DNA from: Pycnococcus provasolii
Lineage: Eukaryota > Chlorophyta > Pseudoscourfieldiophyceae > Pseudoscourfieldiales
Direction of reading: 5' to 3'
Assembly (NCBI GenBank): GCA_049487715.1
Contig: CP150576.1
Coordinates: forward strand, 310,001 to 374,000
DNA length: 64,000 nt
The position numbers and the translations under genes were made by a program. Positions 1 through 9,486 of the stretch are shown piece after piece (position 1 is the stretch's first letter; each line of letters opens with the position of its first letter). The notes under the pieces are model-generated. The model was not told the DNA's origin. It saw only the letters and a list, made by a program, of their open reading frames with translations, and ran no database searches.

Positions 1-1781
1 ACGAGTCGTCAGCCTTCCTTCGTGCAGAGATTCCTTGTGACTATCCAACAGCTCCGCCACGTCTTGATGTCGAAGGACCGTCTGCTGGACCTGCTTTTTG
101 CAATCGCATCCTAGGTGTGCTCAACAATGAGCTGCGCGATCTCGCCGGCATTCCATGCCTCTTTCAGCTGGCAAGCGTCGCACGCGAAGCAGCGTTGGAA
201 GAGGGAGCTGACGATGACATGGCGTCGCCAGCATCGGCACCTGCGCCATCTATCGACGAGGTGCACGATCCATCCTCCATCGACGACGACAATGAAATTG
301 GCGATGATGGCGATGATGGCGACGACCTCTTCGCTCATCCTGCACTCCTCTCGGAGACGCTGACTGACCAAGAGGAGGATGCAATGGCGCGTGAGGCTCT
401 CGAGCGCGCCGCTGCGGCATTTTCCACGAACCCGCCTTCGGAATTCTACGCGCGAGGCAATTCTGGTGGACGATGCGACTTCACCGTTGGTCTTGTAGGC
501 AAACCATCTGCGGGCAAATCAACATTTTTCAACGCGGCTACAGAGCCGACAAGCGAAGCAGAGGAGGCGAAGGTTGCAGCATATCCCTTCACCACGATTG
601 ATCCGAACATCGGCGTGGGTCAATGTGCCCTTCGCACATCGCTGGATATCAGTAGTAGCAGGAGCAGCTCGATCCCAAACGAAGGCGCGAGTGCGGGTGT
701 GCCACGGCTTGCGGTGCCCTCAAAAAGATTCCATGGAAGGCCTATGCCCGTGATCATAAAGGATGTCGCAGGCCTCGTTCCTGGTGCATGCAAGGGCAAG
801 GGTAAGGGAAACCAGTTTCTGAACGACTTGTGTGACGCACATGCTCTGATTGTTGTCATCGATGCATCGGGAACTGCCACGAACGACGGCGTGTCTGTCG
901 GTTCAGATGAGAGTGCGAGTAATCCCTCGGAAGACATCAAGTGGCTGCTGGTTGAGGTGCACATGTGGATCTACGGCAATCTGCTGGCGAAATGGGCGAC
1001 GATATGTCGTAGGCTACGTCACAGACCTCACGACGACAAATTTCTTCTCTGCTTTACTGGTTACGGCTGCTCGGGCGATCTCGTCAAGGCGGCATTGCTT
1101 CGAGCGGGAATGCCTCGTTGGCCAAAGGCGGCTGAAGAACTTCCATCGTGGACAGCTCGCGATCTTCACGCGGTGGTGGCGCAGGTGGTGCATCTCCGCT
1201 TTCCAATCGTCGCGGCGTGCAACAAGTGCGATATCGCAAGCGCATCCACACACCTCGCGGCGCTCCGCGAGGATCCTTCGCTGCACTATCCAACTATTCC
1301 GTGCTGCGCACTCGAGGAATGGACAGCCGTGAAGTCTAAGAGTGGCGGCGTCAATGCAGCACATCGCCAGTTTGGCGTCGAGGCGTTCGGCGTTCGCGCG
1401 GCGCTCTCTACCGCAGTGAGCCTTCGAGAACCGACTATCATTTTCGTCGTTTCCGATCACGATACGCAGCACGCCGCCGGCGCACCAACTCCGGCGAGTC
1501 GATGTCCGCCACAAGCTCCTGACGGCTCACCTTGGCTTGGTTCGGCGGTAATGTTGATTCCTGGAACGACGACGGAGGATGCATTCAAGGCGTGCTGCCG
1601 TCCACCTTACAACTTTTTGGACGGCGAGCTCGTGAGAGCTGAGGAGAGTACGAGCGACGGCAAGAGGCGTGTCATGGCACGCGACGAGATTCTTCGGAAC
1701 GGTTCCGTGATACGCTTTGCGAGCACGAAGAAGAGCCGCTGGCAGCAGCAGCAGCAGCATCGACAGACAATGGCTGAGTAG
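1..1781 (+). CDS. RWD domain fused to Obg/YchF-like GTPase (5' truncated)
   Basis: The reading frame is open from the left edge (first full codon at 3), so the GTG at 117 is not the start and the gene is cut. The first ~65 visible residues look like the end of an RWD domain: the YPTAPP signature at 42-59, then a closing helix (LFQLASVARE). After an acidic linker comes an Obg-class G domain: P-loop GKPSAGKST (498-524), PFTTIDP switch, DVAGLVPGA (from 762) and NKCD (1221-1232). The C-terminus (PPYNFLDGEL) resembles the TGS-like tail of the archaeal/eukaryotic YGR210-type branch. Such GTPases bind ribosomes or translation factors, and RWD domains bind GCN1 or DRG GTPases, so a translation-linked role is inferred. 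The G domain is secure; the RWD call rests on a partial domain. Confidence 0.85.
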   Translation, partial: ESSAFLRAEIPCDYPTAPPRLDVEGPSAGPAFCNRILGVLNNELRDLAGIPCLFQLASVAREAALEEGADDDMASPASAPAPSIDEVHDPSSIDDDNEIGDDGDDGDDLFAHPALLSETLTDQEEDAMAREALERAAAAFSTNPPSEFYARGNSGGRCDFTVGLVGKPSAGKSTFFNAATEPTSEAEEAKVAAYPFTTIDPNIGVGQCALRTSLDISSSRSSSIPNEGASAGVPRLAVPSKRFHGRPMPVIIKDVAGLVPGACKGKGKGNQFLNDLCDAHALIVVIDASGTATNDGVSVGSDESASNPSEDIKWLLVEVHMWIYGNLLAKWATICRRLRHRPHDDKFLLCFTGYGCSGDLVKAALLRAGMPRWPKAAEELPSWTARDLHAVVAQVVHLRFPIVAACNKCDIASASTHLAALREDPSLHYPTIPCCALEEWTAVKSKSGGVNAAHRQFGVEAFGVRAALSTAVSLREPTIIFVVSDHDTQHAAGAPTPASRCPPQAPDGSPWLGSAVMLIPGTTTEDAFKACCRPPYNFLDGELVRAEESTSDGKRRVMARDEILRNGSVIRFASTKKSRWQQQQQHRQTMAE

Positions 1782-1850
1782 TACCCGACCTAGACCTGTA
1801 CTGTACTGTATGTATAAAACGTGTGTTACTACTATAACTATAAAAATATT

Positions 1851-2819
1851 TTATTGGTTAAATGAACAGAGTGCGTCGCGCGTGGATTCCACGACTGTGA
1901 AGAGTGCGGCGTTGGCGGGGAAAGCTCTCGCGACTGCTGGCACCCATCCTTTGAAAAACGCACGCAGTCCACCCTCGCGGTAGACGTTTTGTGCAGCCTG
2001 AAAGATGCCCATCGTCGTTGAGGTGCCGGCGCATCGTGCCGCCTGGATTCTGGTTTTGATGGCGTCCACGGGCATCACAGCGGTCCAATAGACGGCTCCT
2101 GCACACCCTCCACCGACGACGACTCCCGTCTCTTCCGAGTTCGTCATTTGTCTCACCAAGCTTTTGAGTTCCTCGTAGGAGACGAAGAAGAGTGCGTTTC
2201 CAGGAACTTCGCGCAATAGCATGGCTGCGAAACCGCGGTAGAGTCCGAGCGGTCCTTCCGCGTTCACGATGGCGCGCAGCGTGTTGAACGGCCCAACGTC
2301 TTTGTTTCCGTTTTGCAGTTTTCTTGTCTGCAGCGTCGTTTTGACGAGTTCCGCGGGTGTTGTGACGGCGGTGATCATCGTTCCGCTCACCGCCCCTGCG
2401 CACGCGTTGACGACGAACGGTTTGTTGTCGGTTCCGTCCATGCGTCTTCTCATTTCCGCGTACACGGACATGTTGATGCACACGTCGAGCGGATATGCGA
2501 CGATGGGTCCGGCGACACCTCTCCAGAGTCCTCGCGGTCCTTCGCGTTGGAGTATGTGTGAGAGGACAGCAGGGAAGGATGCGTTGGGTGTGACTTGCGC
2601 ACGCGTCTTGACGACGTCGAAGGGCATGCCAACGATGACGTTGGAGACACCCCCTGCGAGTCCAGACATGGCGTCGATCATAAACGACGACCTTTGGAAA
2701 GAACCAGAACCAGACGACCTTGAACCTGAGTTATAACCACCACCTGAGGCATGAGCATTCACATTATTCATGTCCGCGGCCATGTTGACAACATGCGAAA
2801 GTGGAATGGAATGATTCAT
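1851..2819 (-). CDS. Mitochondrial carrier family (SLC25) protein
   Basis: The 322-residue product has the threefold carrier repeat. Each repeat carries the PX[DE]XX[KR] signature at the end of its first helix: PFDVVKTR, PAELVKTT and PVDAIKTR. Glycine-rich inner-helix motifs follow (GLWRGV, GLYRGF, AFFKGW). Carriers of this type exchange metabolites across the mitochondrial inner membrane, occasionally the plastid or peroxisomal one. The substrate cannot be fixed from these motifs. The N-terminal ~45 residues are low-complexity (Gly/Ser/Asn), and a later Met could be the real start. The gene converges on the upstream GTPase with 70 bp between stop codons. Confidence 0.9.
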   Translation of the reverse strand: MNHSIPLSHVVNMAADMNNVNAHASGGGYNSGSRSSGSGSFQRSSFMIDAMSGLAGGVSNVIVGMPFDVVKTRAQVTPNASFPAVLSHILQREGPRGLWRGVAGPIVAYPLDVCINMSVYAEMRRRMDGTDNKPFVVNACAGAVSGTMITAVTTPAELVKTTLQTRKLQNGNKDVGPFNTLRAIVNAEGPLGLYRGFAAMLLREVPGNALFFVSYEELKSLVRQMTNSEETGVVVGGGCAGAVYWTAVMPVDAIKTRIQAARCAGTSTTMGIFQAAQNVYREGGLRAFFKGWVPAVARAFPANAALFTVVESTRDALCSFNQ

Positions 2820-3700
2820 TCATGAGGAAAAAAAAGCCGGCCGTGATTCACTCACGTGACCGCGGCCCAGGTGCCAACTGCCAGGTAGGTAGGTCACGTG
2901 ACCCACGTGCGGATCCACACGCGGCGTACAGTAGTTCTATGTGAAAAGTACCAGCTGGAAAGGTGAAGTTTTATGTACTGTACCACTAGAGCGATAATAC
3001 TGTAGGTGATCTGGGGATGGGCGAATAATGGGTGATGGCGATGTGATGGCGTTGGGATGGGCGATGTGATGGGCGATGTGATGGGCCCTATAATAATTAT
3101 GAAAAAGGAATGCGGTGTACTGTAATTTCAAAGGGCAAAGACAAAAGTGGTCACTCACCTCGCTCATTCAGGGTGCATGAGGAGCGCACAACATCCTAAA
3201 GATGAACAGAGAGAGGTCACTGGTCAGTCAAAACACACAAGCAAGTCAAGTCCGCCTTGCTTGTTGTGATACACACTATCGTAGTACTATCGTAACTCAT
3301 TCACACCATATAGACGCATTGCATTCAACACACAACAGGCGCACACCACTCACTCACTCGTTCACATTCACACACACACACTCACTCACTTTAACACCAT
3401 TCACAGAGTCCCAGACCATTCACACAACAACGAGAAATAAGTACTTCGTAGTACTAAATAACCATTTGATCCGAACCGGTATCCCCAATGAAAAGACCTC
3501 CCTCAGGCTGTCAGGCTCAGAGATGCACCAGTGAAGTGAACATTAAATGCCTGATTGAGGGAACTGATTCAGGGAACTGAATGAGTGATATGCGATTCGG
3601 GGTTTCTCCAAGACTATGATAGAATTTGTGGTGAAAATCCAACTCTTATCTCTTTTGTCCCCTTGGTTAGTTTATTTTGTTTGTTTGTGATATTTGGATC
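2820..3700. other. Divergent intergenic interval with short tandem repeats
   Basis: No convincing gene. It separates the carrier (-) from the PsbP-like gene (+). Near 3009-3086 are imperfect copies of a GGGCGATGTGAT-like 12-mer. A CA-rich, (CACT)-like tract runs over about 3340-3430. The short ORFs here have biased composition and no family resemblance. Confidence 0.6.
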
Positions 3701-4462
3701 ATGTCCGTGTCGCGAATCAACTGTGCTGTCCGTGGACGTGTTGCGCACAAGAGTTGCACAGTGTCATTCAAGAAGAGCAGAAGGCATAATCTTGCCTCTG
3801 CCTTGGCTTCTCATGACTCCTCTAGGTCTTCACGATCTGCGTCTTCAAAACAGCCGGCGGTGGTTCAGATGGATCGTCGCACCATGAGCATCATGCTTTC
3901 CAGCGTGCCCCTGTCCATTTCCAGCCTCGTCACGCCAGCGGCAGCCTTCGCGAAGACGCCGTCCGGATTCACCGTCAAGAAAGACCTACAGGACGGATAC
4001 GAGTTCCTGTACCCGTTCGGGTGGACGGAAGTCGAAGTGCAGGGACAGGATACCGTCTACAAGGACGTCATCGAGCCGCTCGAGTCCGTGAGCGTCAACG
4101 TCATACCCACACAGACGGAACGACTCAGCGACATAGGAAGCCCCGAGGACGTCGGAAAGCAACTGCTCTCCAAGGTGCTCACGTCGCCGTCGCAAAGCCC
4201 GAAACTCGTCGGCGCAGGCGTGCGCCAGGACAAGGATGGAAACGACTACTACACAATCGAGTACCTCACCAAGGCGCCCAACTACATCAGGCACGGACTC
4301 ACGGTGATCGCCATCAAAAACGGAAAGTTCTTCATCTGCAACACCGGATCAAACGAAAAGCGATGGGACGCCATGAAGGATAAGCTGAAGGTTGTCGTCA
4401 ACAGCTTCACGCTCGTGCCGGCACTCTCAGGGGCGGTGGGCGCGACCATCCCAACCTTCTAA
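3701..4462 (+). CDS. PsbP-domain thylakoid lumen protein
   Basis: The 253-residue precursor carries a PsbP/PPL/PPD fold (SGFTVKKDLQDGYEFLYPFGW at its start; SVNVIPT; YYTIEYLTKAP). Residues 1-55 are basic and Ser-rich, like a plastid transit peptide. A second signal follows with a twin arginine (residues 59-60), a hydrophobic stretch and an AAAFA processing site near residue 84, so Tat import into the thylakoid lumen is predicted. The Met at 3701 is preferred over 3677, which only adds eight residues. PsbP relatives support photosystem II or NDH assembly. Whether this is PsbP proper or a PsbP-like paralogue is not resolved. Confidence 0.88.
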   Translation: MSVSRINCAVRGRVAHKSCTVSFKKSRRHNLASALASHDSSRSSRSASSKQPAVVQMDRRTMSIMLSSVPLSISSLVTPAAAFAKTPSGFTVKKDLQDGYEFLYPFGWTEVEVQGQDTVYKDVIEPLESVSVNVIPTQTERLSDIGSPEDVGKQLLSKVLTSPSQSPKLVGAGVRQDKDGNDYYTIEYLTKAPNYIRHGLTVIAIKNGKFFICNTGSNEKRWDAMKDKLKVVVNSFTLVPALSGAVGATIPTF

Positions 4463-4873
4463 AAACAATTCGCAGCGAGCGATATTTTGTTTTTAGAGAC
4501 AACGACAACAACAAAAAATTAAAAACAGTTTGTTACGCATGCAAGACTAAAAAAATAAAAAGAAACTTTGCTTCTTGTTGTCGAGCGTCGTAGGCAAGCT
4601 TCGAAGCACTGTCCATAGCATCCTGCTGTGCGTGCGATGCTCTCGCTACCGCAGGTGAAATAGGCTCCTGCGACGATATGGCAGCGTTTACTCTCGTTCG
4701 CGAATGATGATAAGACTCCACGAGCCACGTCGCGTCGTTTGTTGTCACAAACGCCATCGCACTCGACGTCTTTCCCATTGCACTCTTGGACCGTGATGCG
4801 TGGAACTACTCTCGTCGCTCTTTCGTAATTTTTATACATCATTTTCCTTTTCATTTACTGCCTTTGAACAACG
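4463..4873. other. Convergent interval between PsbP-like gene and MAPK
   Basis: Holds the 3' ends of both genes. An 81-codon minus-strand ORF (4533-4778) overlaps a 111-codon one in another frame; neither has a recognisable domain. The segment at 4533-4596 (-) closely matches 9408-9473 (+), another convergent interval (see findings). Confidence 0.5.
4533..4778 (-). CDS. Possible small hypothetical protein (81 aa)
   Basis: The ORF starts 96 bp downstream of the MAPK stop on the same strand and has fairly normal composition. It has no domain I recognise, and its 3' end lies within a sequence repeated at about 9408-9473. It could equally be MAPK 3'-UTR or a non-coding element. Confidence 0.2.
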   Translation of the reverse strand: MGKTSSAMAFVTTNDATWLVESYHHSRTRVNAAISSQEPISPAVARASHAQQDAMDSASKLAYDARQQEAKFLFIFLVLHA

Positions 4874-6130
4874 CTATGACTCCATAGCCGTCGCGCCGTA
4901 GCCTCCGCCAGCTGCTGCTGGAGCACCACCTTGCGACGGGTGGTACATCTCCATCTCCTCGTACACGCGGTTCCGCAGCGCACTCTCCCTCAAGTCCTCG
5001 TCCTCGAAGTCAAAGGCAAATGGCGCGGGAGCCACAGGCTCGCACTCGTCGTCGTGCAAGCTTGCCAAGTAAGGGTGGCGCAGCGCCTCCTCGACGCCAA
5101 TCCGCTTGTCCGGGCAGAAGCGCAGCATCTTGTCGAGCAGGTCAAGCGCGAGGCGGTTCGCCTTCGGGTACATCGTGTCCCATGGAACCGCCTCCTGGTG
5201 CGGCAGCGATCGGATGTAAGCGCGCGCCTTGTGGCTCTGTATGAAGCCGAGGTCCTGCTCCGCCGGCGTGCCGAGCTGCTGCAGGATGATCGTCAGCTGG
5301 TGGATGTAGTCCTTGCCGGGGAAGAGCGGCTTGCGCCCGAGCAGCTCGGCGAAGATGCACCCGACGCTCCACACGTCGATCGCGCCGCTGTACTCCTCGC
5401 AGCTGAGCAGCAGCTCGGGCGCGCGGTACCACCTCGTCACGACGTACTCAGTCATGAACCCTCGGTCGGAGCTCGTGCGCGCGAGGCCAAAGTCGCAGAT
5501 CTTCAGGTCGCACGACGCGTTGAGCAGCAGGTTGGACGGCTTCAGGTCGCGGTGAAGGACGTTCGCGCTGTGCACGTACTTCAGGCCGCGAAGCACTTGG
5601 TAAATGAAGTACTGGCAGTGGTCGTCCGTCAAGTCCTGCGGGCTGCGTATGATCTGGTGCAAGTCTGTGTCCATGAGCTCGTACACGAGGTAGACGTCGT
5701 GGAAGAGGTCCCTGCTCGGCGGCCTCAGGATGTCTCTCACCGCGATGATGTTCTCGTGCTTGAGATACCTCAGCAGCGTGATTTCGCGCAGTGTTCGTCG
5801 CGAGTCTGTGACGTTCTCGAACGCGTTGGTTATTTTTTTGATGGCCACCTTCTCTCCGCTTAGGGCGTTTTTTGCGGAGCACACGACGCCGTACGCGCCC
5901 TTGCCGATAGGCTTGATGGGCGTGTAGTGGTTGTCGATCTCGAAGAGCGTTCGCCACAGCAGCCAGATGGACTTTCCAGGGTGTCCTCCCTCCTTTTTCA
6001 CGGGTATGTTGCTGTTCGATACGCTCGACATGACGACTCGCGGCTGTATCAGCGACGTATCAGCGATATCAGTGGAGGTTGGAGGTACACGGGGAGGTGG
6101 TGTGCGCACGTCAACGAAGTGGCGCGGCAA
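4874..6130 (-). CDS. TEY-type MAP kinase (plant-like)
   Basis: A 418-residue Ser/Thr kinase of the ERK/plant MPK class. Visible elements in order: Gly-loop GKGAYG (77-82), VAIKK lysine (98), HRDLKPSN (193-200), DFG (213-215), TEY activation motif (227-229), and the MAPK insert region. A C-terminal docking motif LHDDECEP (358-365) matches the plant common-docking signature. It should be activated by a MAPKK through dual phosphorylation of Thr227 and Tyr229. The first ~50 residues are unconserved, so the start could be Met34. It is transcribed divergently from the chaperonin-like gene. Confidence 0.96.
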   Translation of the reverse strand: MPRHFVDVRTPPPRVPPTSTDIADTSLIQPRVVMSSVSNSNIPVKKEGGHPGKSIWLLWRTLFEIDNHYTPIKPIGKGAYGVVCSAKNALSGEKVAIKKITNAFENVTDSRRTLREITLLRYLKHENIIAVRDILRPPSRDLFHDVYLVYELMDTDLHQIIRSPQDLTDDHCQYFIYQVLRGLKYVHSANVLHRDLKPSNLLLNASCDLKICDFGLARTSSDRGFMTEYVVTRWYRAPELLLSCEEYSGAIDVWSVGCIFAELLGRKPLFPGKDYIHQLTIILQQLGTPAEQDLGFIQSHKARAYIRSLPHQEAVPWDTMYPKANRLALDLLDKMLRFCPDKRIGVEEALRHPYLASLHDDECEPVAPAPFAFDFEDEDLRESALRNRVYEEMEMYHPSQGGAPAAAGGGYGATAMES

Positions 6131-6818
6131 GCTGCCGTGTAAACGAAGTGGATCGAAGCGAAGTGCAGCGCAGCGCAGCGTATCTCAAAACGAAAATCAA
6201 GAAAGCGAAGAAGAAGAAAGCGAAGAAGAAGAAAAGCGTATGTAAGACGATGCAGTCGACTCTTGAAAGCAACACACAGACACAAATATAAATCTGAATC
6301 TGAATCTGAATGACGAGATGAACGCTGACTACTGAGCCGTGAATGAATGAATGAACACGCACGCACACACACGCACACAGACACACGCCACACACACACA
6401 CACACTCACGTGTTGATTGCAATGTGCGATTGATGGCCAAAGTTGGTGAAGAACTTTGTCAGGTCTTGAAGGTTTGGTGGAGTTCACGCGGCCGCTGTTA
6501 CAGTACGATACTCAACGCTGTTCCGTAAAGTTAACAGCTAACCCTCTGAGAAGTCCGCGGAACCCTAAAGTTAGCGGCATGCGGTGATGCGGCACGCGAC
6601 AACAACGGCGATGCAAGGCGACGCCGTCTGCGAACTCCGCGCGCGACAACGGCGATGCAAGGCGACGCCGTCTGCGAACTCCACGCGCGACAACGGCGAT
6701 GCAAGGCGACGCCGTCTGCGAACTCCACGCGCGACAACGGCGCTTTTAGGCGCGGCCTGCTTCGTCGCCCGTATGCTTTCGTGACTCCCGCCATATCATT
6801 CTTGTCTTCCTGGGCCCC
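6131..6818. other. Divergent interval, MAPK / chaperonin-like
   Basis: No gene seen. It contains an A/G-rich run (about 6195-6240), a CA microsatellite (about 6358-6410) and a 44-bp tandem repeat, listed separately. Confidence 0.6.
6601..6745. repeat. 44-bp tandem repeat, about 3.3 copies
   Basis: ATGCAAGGCGACGCCGTCTG recurs at 6611, 6655 and 6699, a 44-bp period with near-identical units. A truncated fourth unit follows at about 6735. The period is not a multiple of three, so coding is unlikely. It lies in the shared upstream region of two divergent genes. Confidence 0.85.
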
Positions 6819-9311
6819 ATGCCTGCGACTCGTCGTCGTCGTCGGCGGCGGCGGTCTTCTTCATCATCATCGTACTCTCTCTCCAGTGAAGAAGACGGTG
6901 ACGGCAGTGACAGTGAAGACGATAGTGACGACGGTGACGGTGAAGGCAGCGGCTTGTTGAAGGACAAGAACAAGCACAACACACTTTATAGTCATACATG
7001 CAATGACGATGGGCACGCGCCAGAATATGCAAATTCGAATAAGCTTAACAGAGCTCACGATGCACATCACTGGAGAAGTAACTACCGCTGGCCTGCTCGC
7101 AAACCTGTGTCGCAACTCGCAAAGGCGGCTCGAGGCATACGCGCGCTCGCAGCCTTTGTCGCACCGTCTTTAGGACCACTCGCACGCGACGCCGCCGTCG
7201 TCGACGCCGTGGGGACCGTGCTCTTCACGGCGTTCGGAGCGCGACTGCTTGCGGCCGTGGAAACGTCAGGAGATGCCGCCATCACCAGCCTGGAGAACAA
7301 CCAAGCATCCGCGGCGTTCGTCAAAATTGTCAGAAAAACTGCACAAGAACACGCCGACAGGTATGGCGACGGAAGCAAGGGCATCGTCACGTTCGTCGCC
7401 GCCGCCGTCGAGTGCGCAGCCAGGCGGATCGAAGGGACAAACCAGACGAACGCGCACGCAGCGGTGGCGCACGCCATGGCGGGTGTCGCGGCGAACGAGG
7501 TGAACGACGCACTTAGGGAGGCGTGCAGACGCCACGCACCGATGTCTCCTCAGATTCCTAAGGATGACTGGCAAACGGCGAGGAGAAGGTACGTTGAGGC
7601 GAGTGCGCTGTGCCTCGGACACACGCTTCTCGCTGGCAAGCTTGCACCTGCCGTGCAGAAGCGACTGGCTGCACTCGCGTGCACCTTCCTCGGACGGACG
7701 TACGCCGCAGCTGCCGCGAAAACGAGCGACGCGAGGGTGGCGGACGCACGATTCCGACGTGCCGTGCGCGACGCGCCCACGGTCGATCCAATCAGCCTAT
7801 TCGGCGCCGCGGACATATCCGCCAGCCACTGCCGCGGCGGTGTCGTCGTTCACGCTGGCTTGCGTGCGGGCAAACGACGCCACGATGCGACGTCGCGCGT
7901 GCTCGTTCTCGACGCGCCGCTCGTGCCGCGACGAGGCGCGCGAGGTGCGACGACCACCAGCTCCGCCGACGGTGCGGGCATCGCCGTTGCGTCGGGAGAG
8001 CAGCGCCACGAGGCGATGGTCGTGCTTCCGATGCGACAGTTGCACGCTGTCACGCAGGCACTTCGTGGACTCGGAGTGACGCTCGTGCTTTGCACATGCG
8101 CGCTCGCGGAGGCGGAGGCGGAGGCACTCGCCTCAGCTGGCGTCTCTGCCGCGGCGCTCGTGCCGGAGCGCGATGCAAGTCGCGTCGCGCGCGCATCGGG
8201 GGGTGGCGCATGCTGCGTGTCCGAGCCGCTCACGGAGCAGCTTGTGGCAAGCGAGGCATTCGCACGCAGCCTGTGCCGCGTCGCCGGCTGGGCTCAGGGC
8301 GAGCCGGCGCGGCTAGCTGGACACGCCGTGCCTTTGGAGGTTGACGAAGATCCTTTGTGGCCTGACTCGGCCACAAGCACGCGCCGTGCACACGCAATCT
8401 GGCTACACTTTGACGATGACACGTCGAATCGAGAGGTGGACACTAAGCTCGGGCGCGGCGATCTTGTGCAACTGCAAGACCTGCGTTCGTCCGAACATCT
8501 CAATGGACGGCTCGCTTCTGTCGTCGGCGCCGTGGATGGCGAACGCGTTGGAGTGCAGCTGTTGTCTCGCGCACTGTCGGATGGTGACTCGCGCAGGCTT
8601 TCCGTCAAGCGTGACAACCTTCGCGCATTCCATGGCGACAGCATTGCCGAAGGCAAGAATCCCGCGCTCGCGCTCGTCGTTTGTGCACCATCTGAAGCGC
8701 TTGCCACGCAGTATGGCCGCGCAATTCTCGCAATTCTACGGACGATGTCAGCATCCTTGGCTGACGAAGATGGAGAGCTCTTTCAACTGTGCGGCGGAGC
8801 AGGCGCGCCAGAGCTCGCGGCGGCGGCGTTGCTCGAGGCGGCGCCCGTCGCCAGTACGTGGGCCGTGCAGGTGGCTCGTGAGAGCTTCGTCGCCGGTTTG
8901 CGTGCCGTGCCGCGTGCAATTGCTCGAGGGTTGGCTGCGACTGTGACCCCGAATGAAAGAGGCTCGCTGCGCATGGCGACATCGTGGTTGGCAGAATGCA
9001 TGGATCATGACGGTGGTATGGCGCCGATCGTCGACGAGGCGGCGCCTGCCGCAGCTTACCGCTCCGGGGTGCTTGAGATGGCTGGCATTCGATGCACCTA
9101 CGCTACACCATTGATGAATCGAGGTGGCGTAGGTGTATCGAATGCCATCTCCGCCGGCGTGCTCGCTGCGACAAACGAGCGCATTGCGGCACTTTCTGCG
9201 AGCGTTCTAACAACGGTGAGCATTTTGCGAGTGCAAGGCATTCACGGATGTGTGAGGAGGAGCAAGAAGGAGGAGGAGGAGGAGCAAGAGGAGGAGGAGG
9301 AGGATTCTTAA
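6819..9311 (+). CDS. Divergent CCT/BBS-type chaperonin-like protein with SH3-like insert
   Basis: An 830-residue protein. After a charged low-complexity N-terminus (1-90) it follows the group II chaperonin equatorial pattern: SLGP (117-120), a VDAVGTVLFTAFGARLL segment where CCT has TNDGATIL, and GDGSK (183-187) for GDGTT. The ATP-site Asp of TNDG is lost while GDG is kept. The C-terminal equatorial pattern is near 745-815. A segment at about 545-605 (GDLVQLQDLR, LNGRLASVVG, LSVKRDNL) resembles the SH3-like repeat common in algal proteins and interrupts the chaperonin fold. The protein ends in a Glu-rich tail. Poor ATP-site conservation suggests a BBS6/10/12-like co-chaperonin rather than a CCT subunit. 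That is inference, though it fits a flagellate. Confidence 0.7.
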   Translation: MPATRRRRRRRRSSSSSSYSLSSEEDGDGSDSEDDSDDGDGEGSGLLKDKNKHNTLYSHTCNDDGHAPEYANSNKLNRAHDAHHWRSNYRWPARKPVSQLAKAARGIRALAAFVAPSLGPLARDAAVVDAVGTVLFTAFGARLLAAVETSGDAAITSLENNQASAAFVKIVRKTAQEHADRYGDGSKGIVTFVAAAVECAARRIEGTNQTNAHAAVAHAMAGVAANEVNDALREACRRHAPMSPQIPKDDWQTARRRYVEASALCLGHTLLAGKLAPAVQKRLAALACTFLGRTYAAAAAKTSDARVADARFRRAVRDAPTVDPISLFGAADISASHCRGGVVVHAGLRAGKRRHDATSRVLVLDAPLVPRRGARGATTTSSADGAGIAVASGEQRHEAMVVLPMRQLHAVTQALRGLGVTLVLCTCALAEAEAEALASAGVSAAALVPERDASRVARASGGGACCVSEPLTEQLVASEAFARSLCRVAGWAQGEPARLAGHAVPLEVDEDPLWPDSATSTRRAHAIWLHFDDDTSNREVDTKLGRGDLVQLQDLRSSEHLNGRLASVVGAVDGERVGVQLLSRALSDGDSRRLSVKRDNLRAFHGDSIAEGKNPALALVVCAPSEALATQYGRAILAILRTMSASLADEDGELFQLCGGAGAPELAAAALLEAAPVASTWAVQVARESFVAGLRAVPRAIARGLAATVTPNERGSLRMATSWLAECMDHDGGMAPIVDEAAPAAAYRSGVLEMAGIRCTYATPLMNRGGVGVSNAISAGVLAATNERIAALSASVLTTVSILRVQGIHGCVRRSKKEEEEEQEEEEEDS
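9084..9146. repeat. Long imperfect inverted repeat inside coding sequence
   Basis: Left arm 9084-9109 and right arm 9123-9146 pair with one substitution and a small bulge around a 13-nt loop. Both arms lie in the chaperonin-like ORF, about residues 756-776. Confidence 0.8.
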
Positions 9312-9486
9312 ATTGTACCAACCTAAGTAAATAGAAAAGACTTGTACACTGTAATCTTTTTTCACTTCACGCTGAGTCGCGTTAACAACTTCGTGTGTAT
9401 TGTTTGTCTACGACGCTCGACAACAGCAACGTTTCTTTTTGTTTTTTAAGTCATGCGTGTGTGATGTAACAAAATTCTTCGAATTT

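Noticed and set aside
117-119. GTG as start of the first gene
   Set aside because: The same frame is open and protein-like up to the window edge, encoding part of an RWD domain.
4519-4854. 111-aa minus-strand ORF downstream of MAPK
   Set aside because: Overlaps another ORF in a different frame, no conserved features, and contains the repeated 65-nt element.
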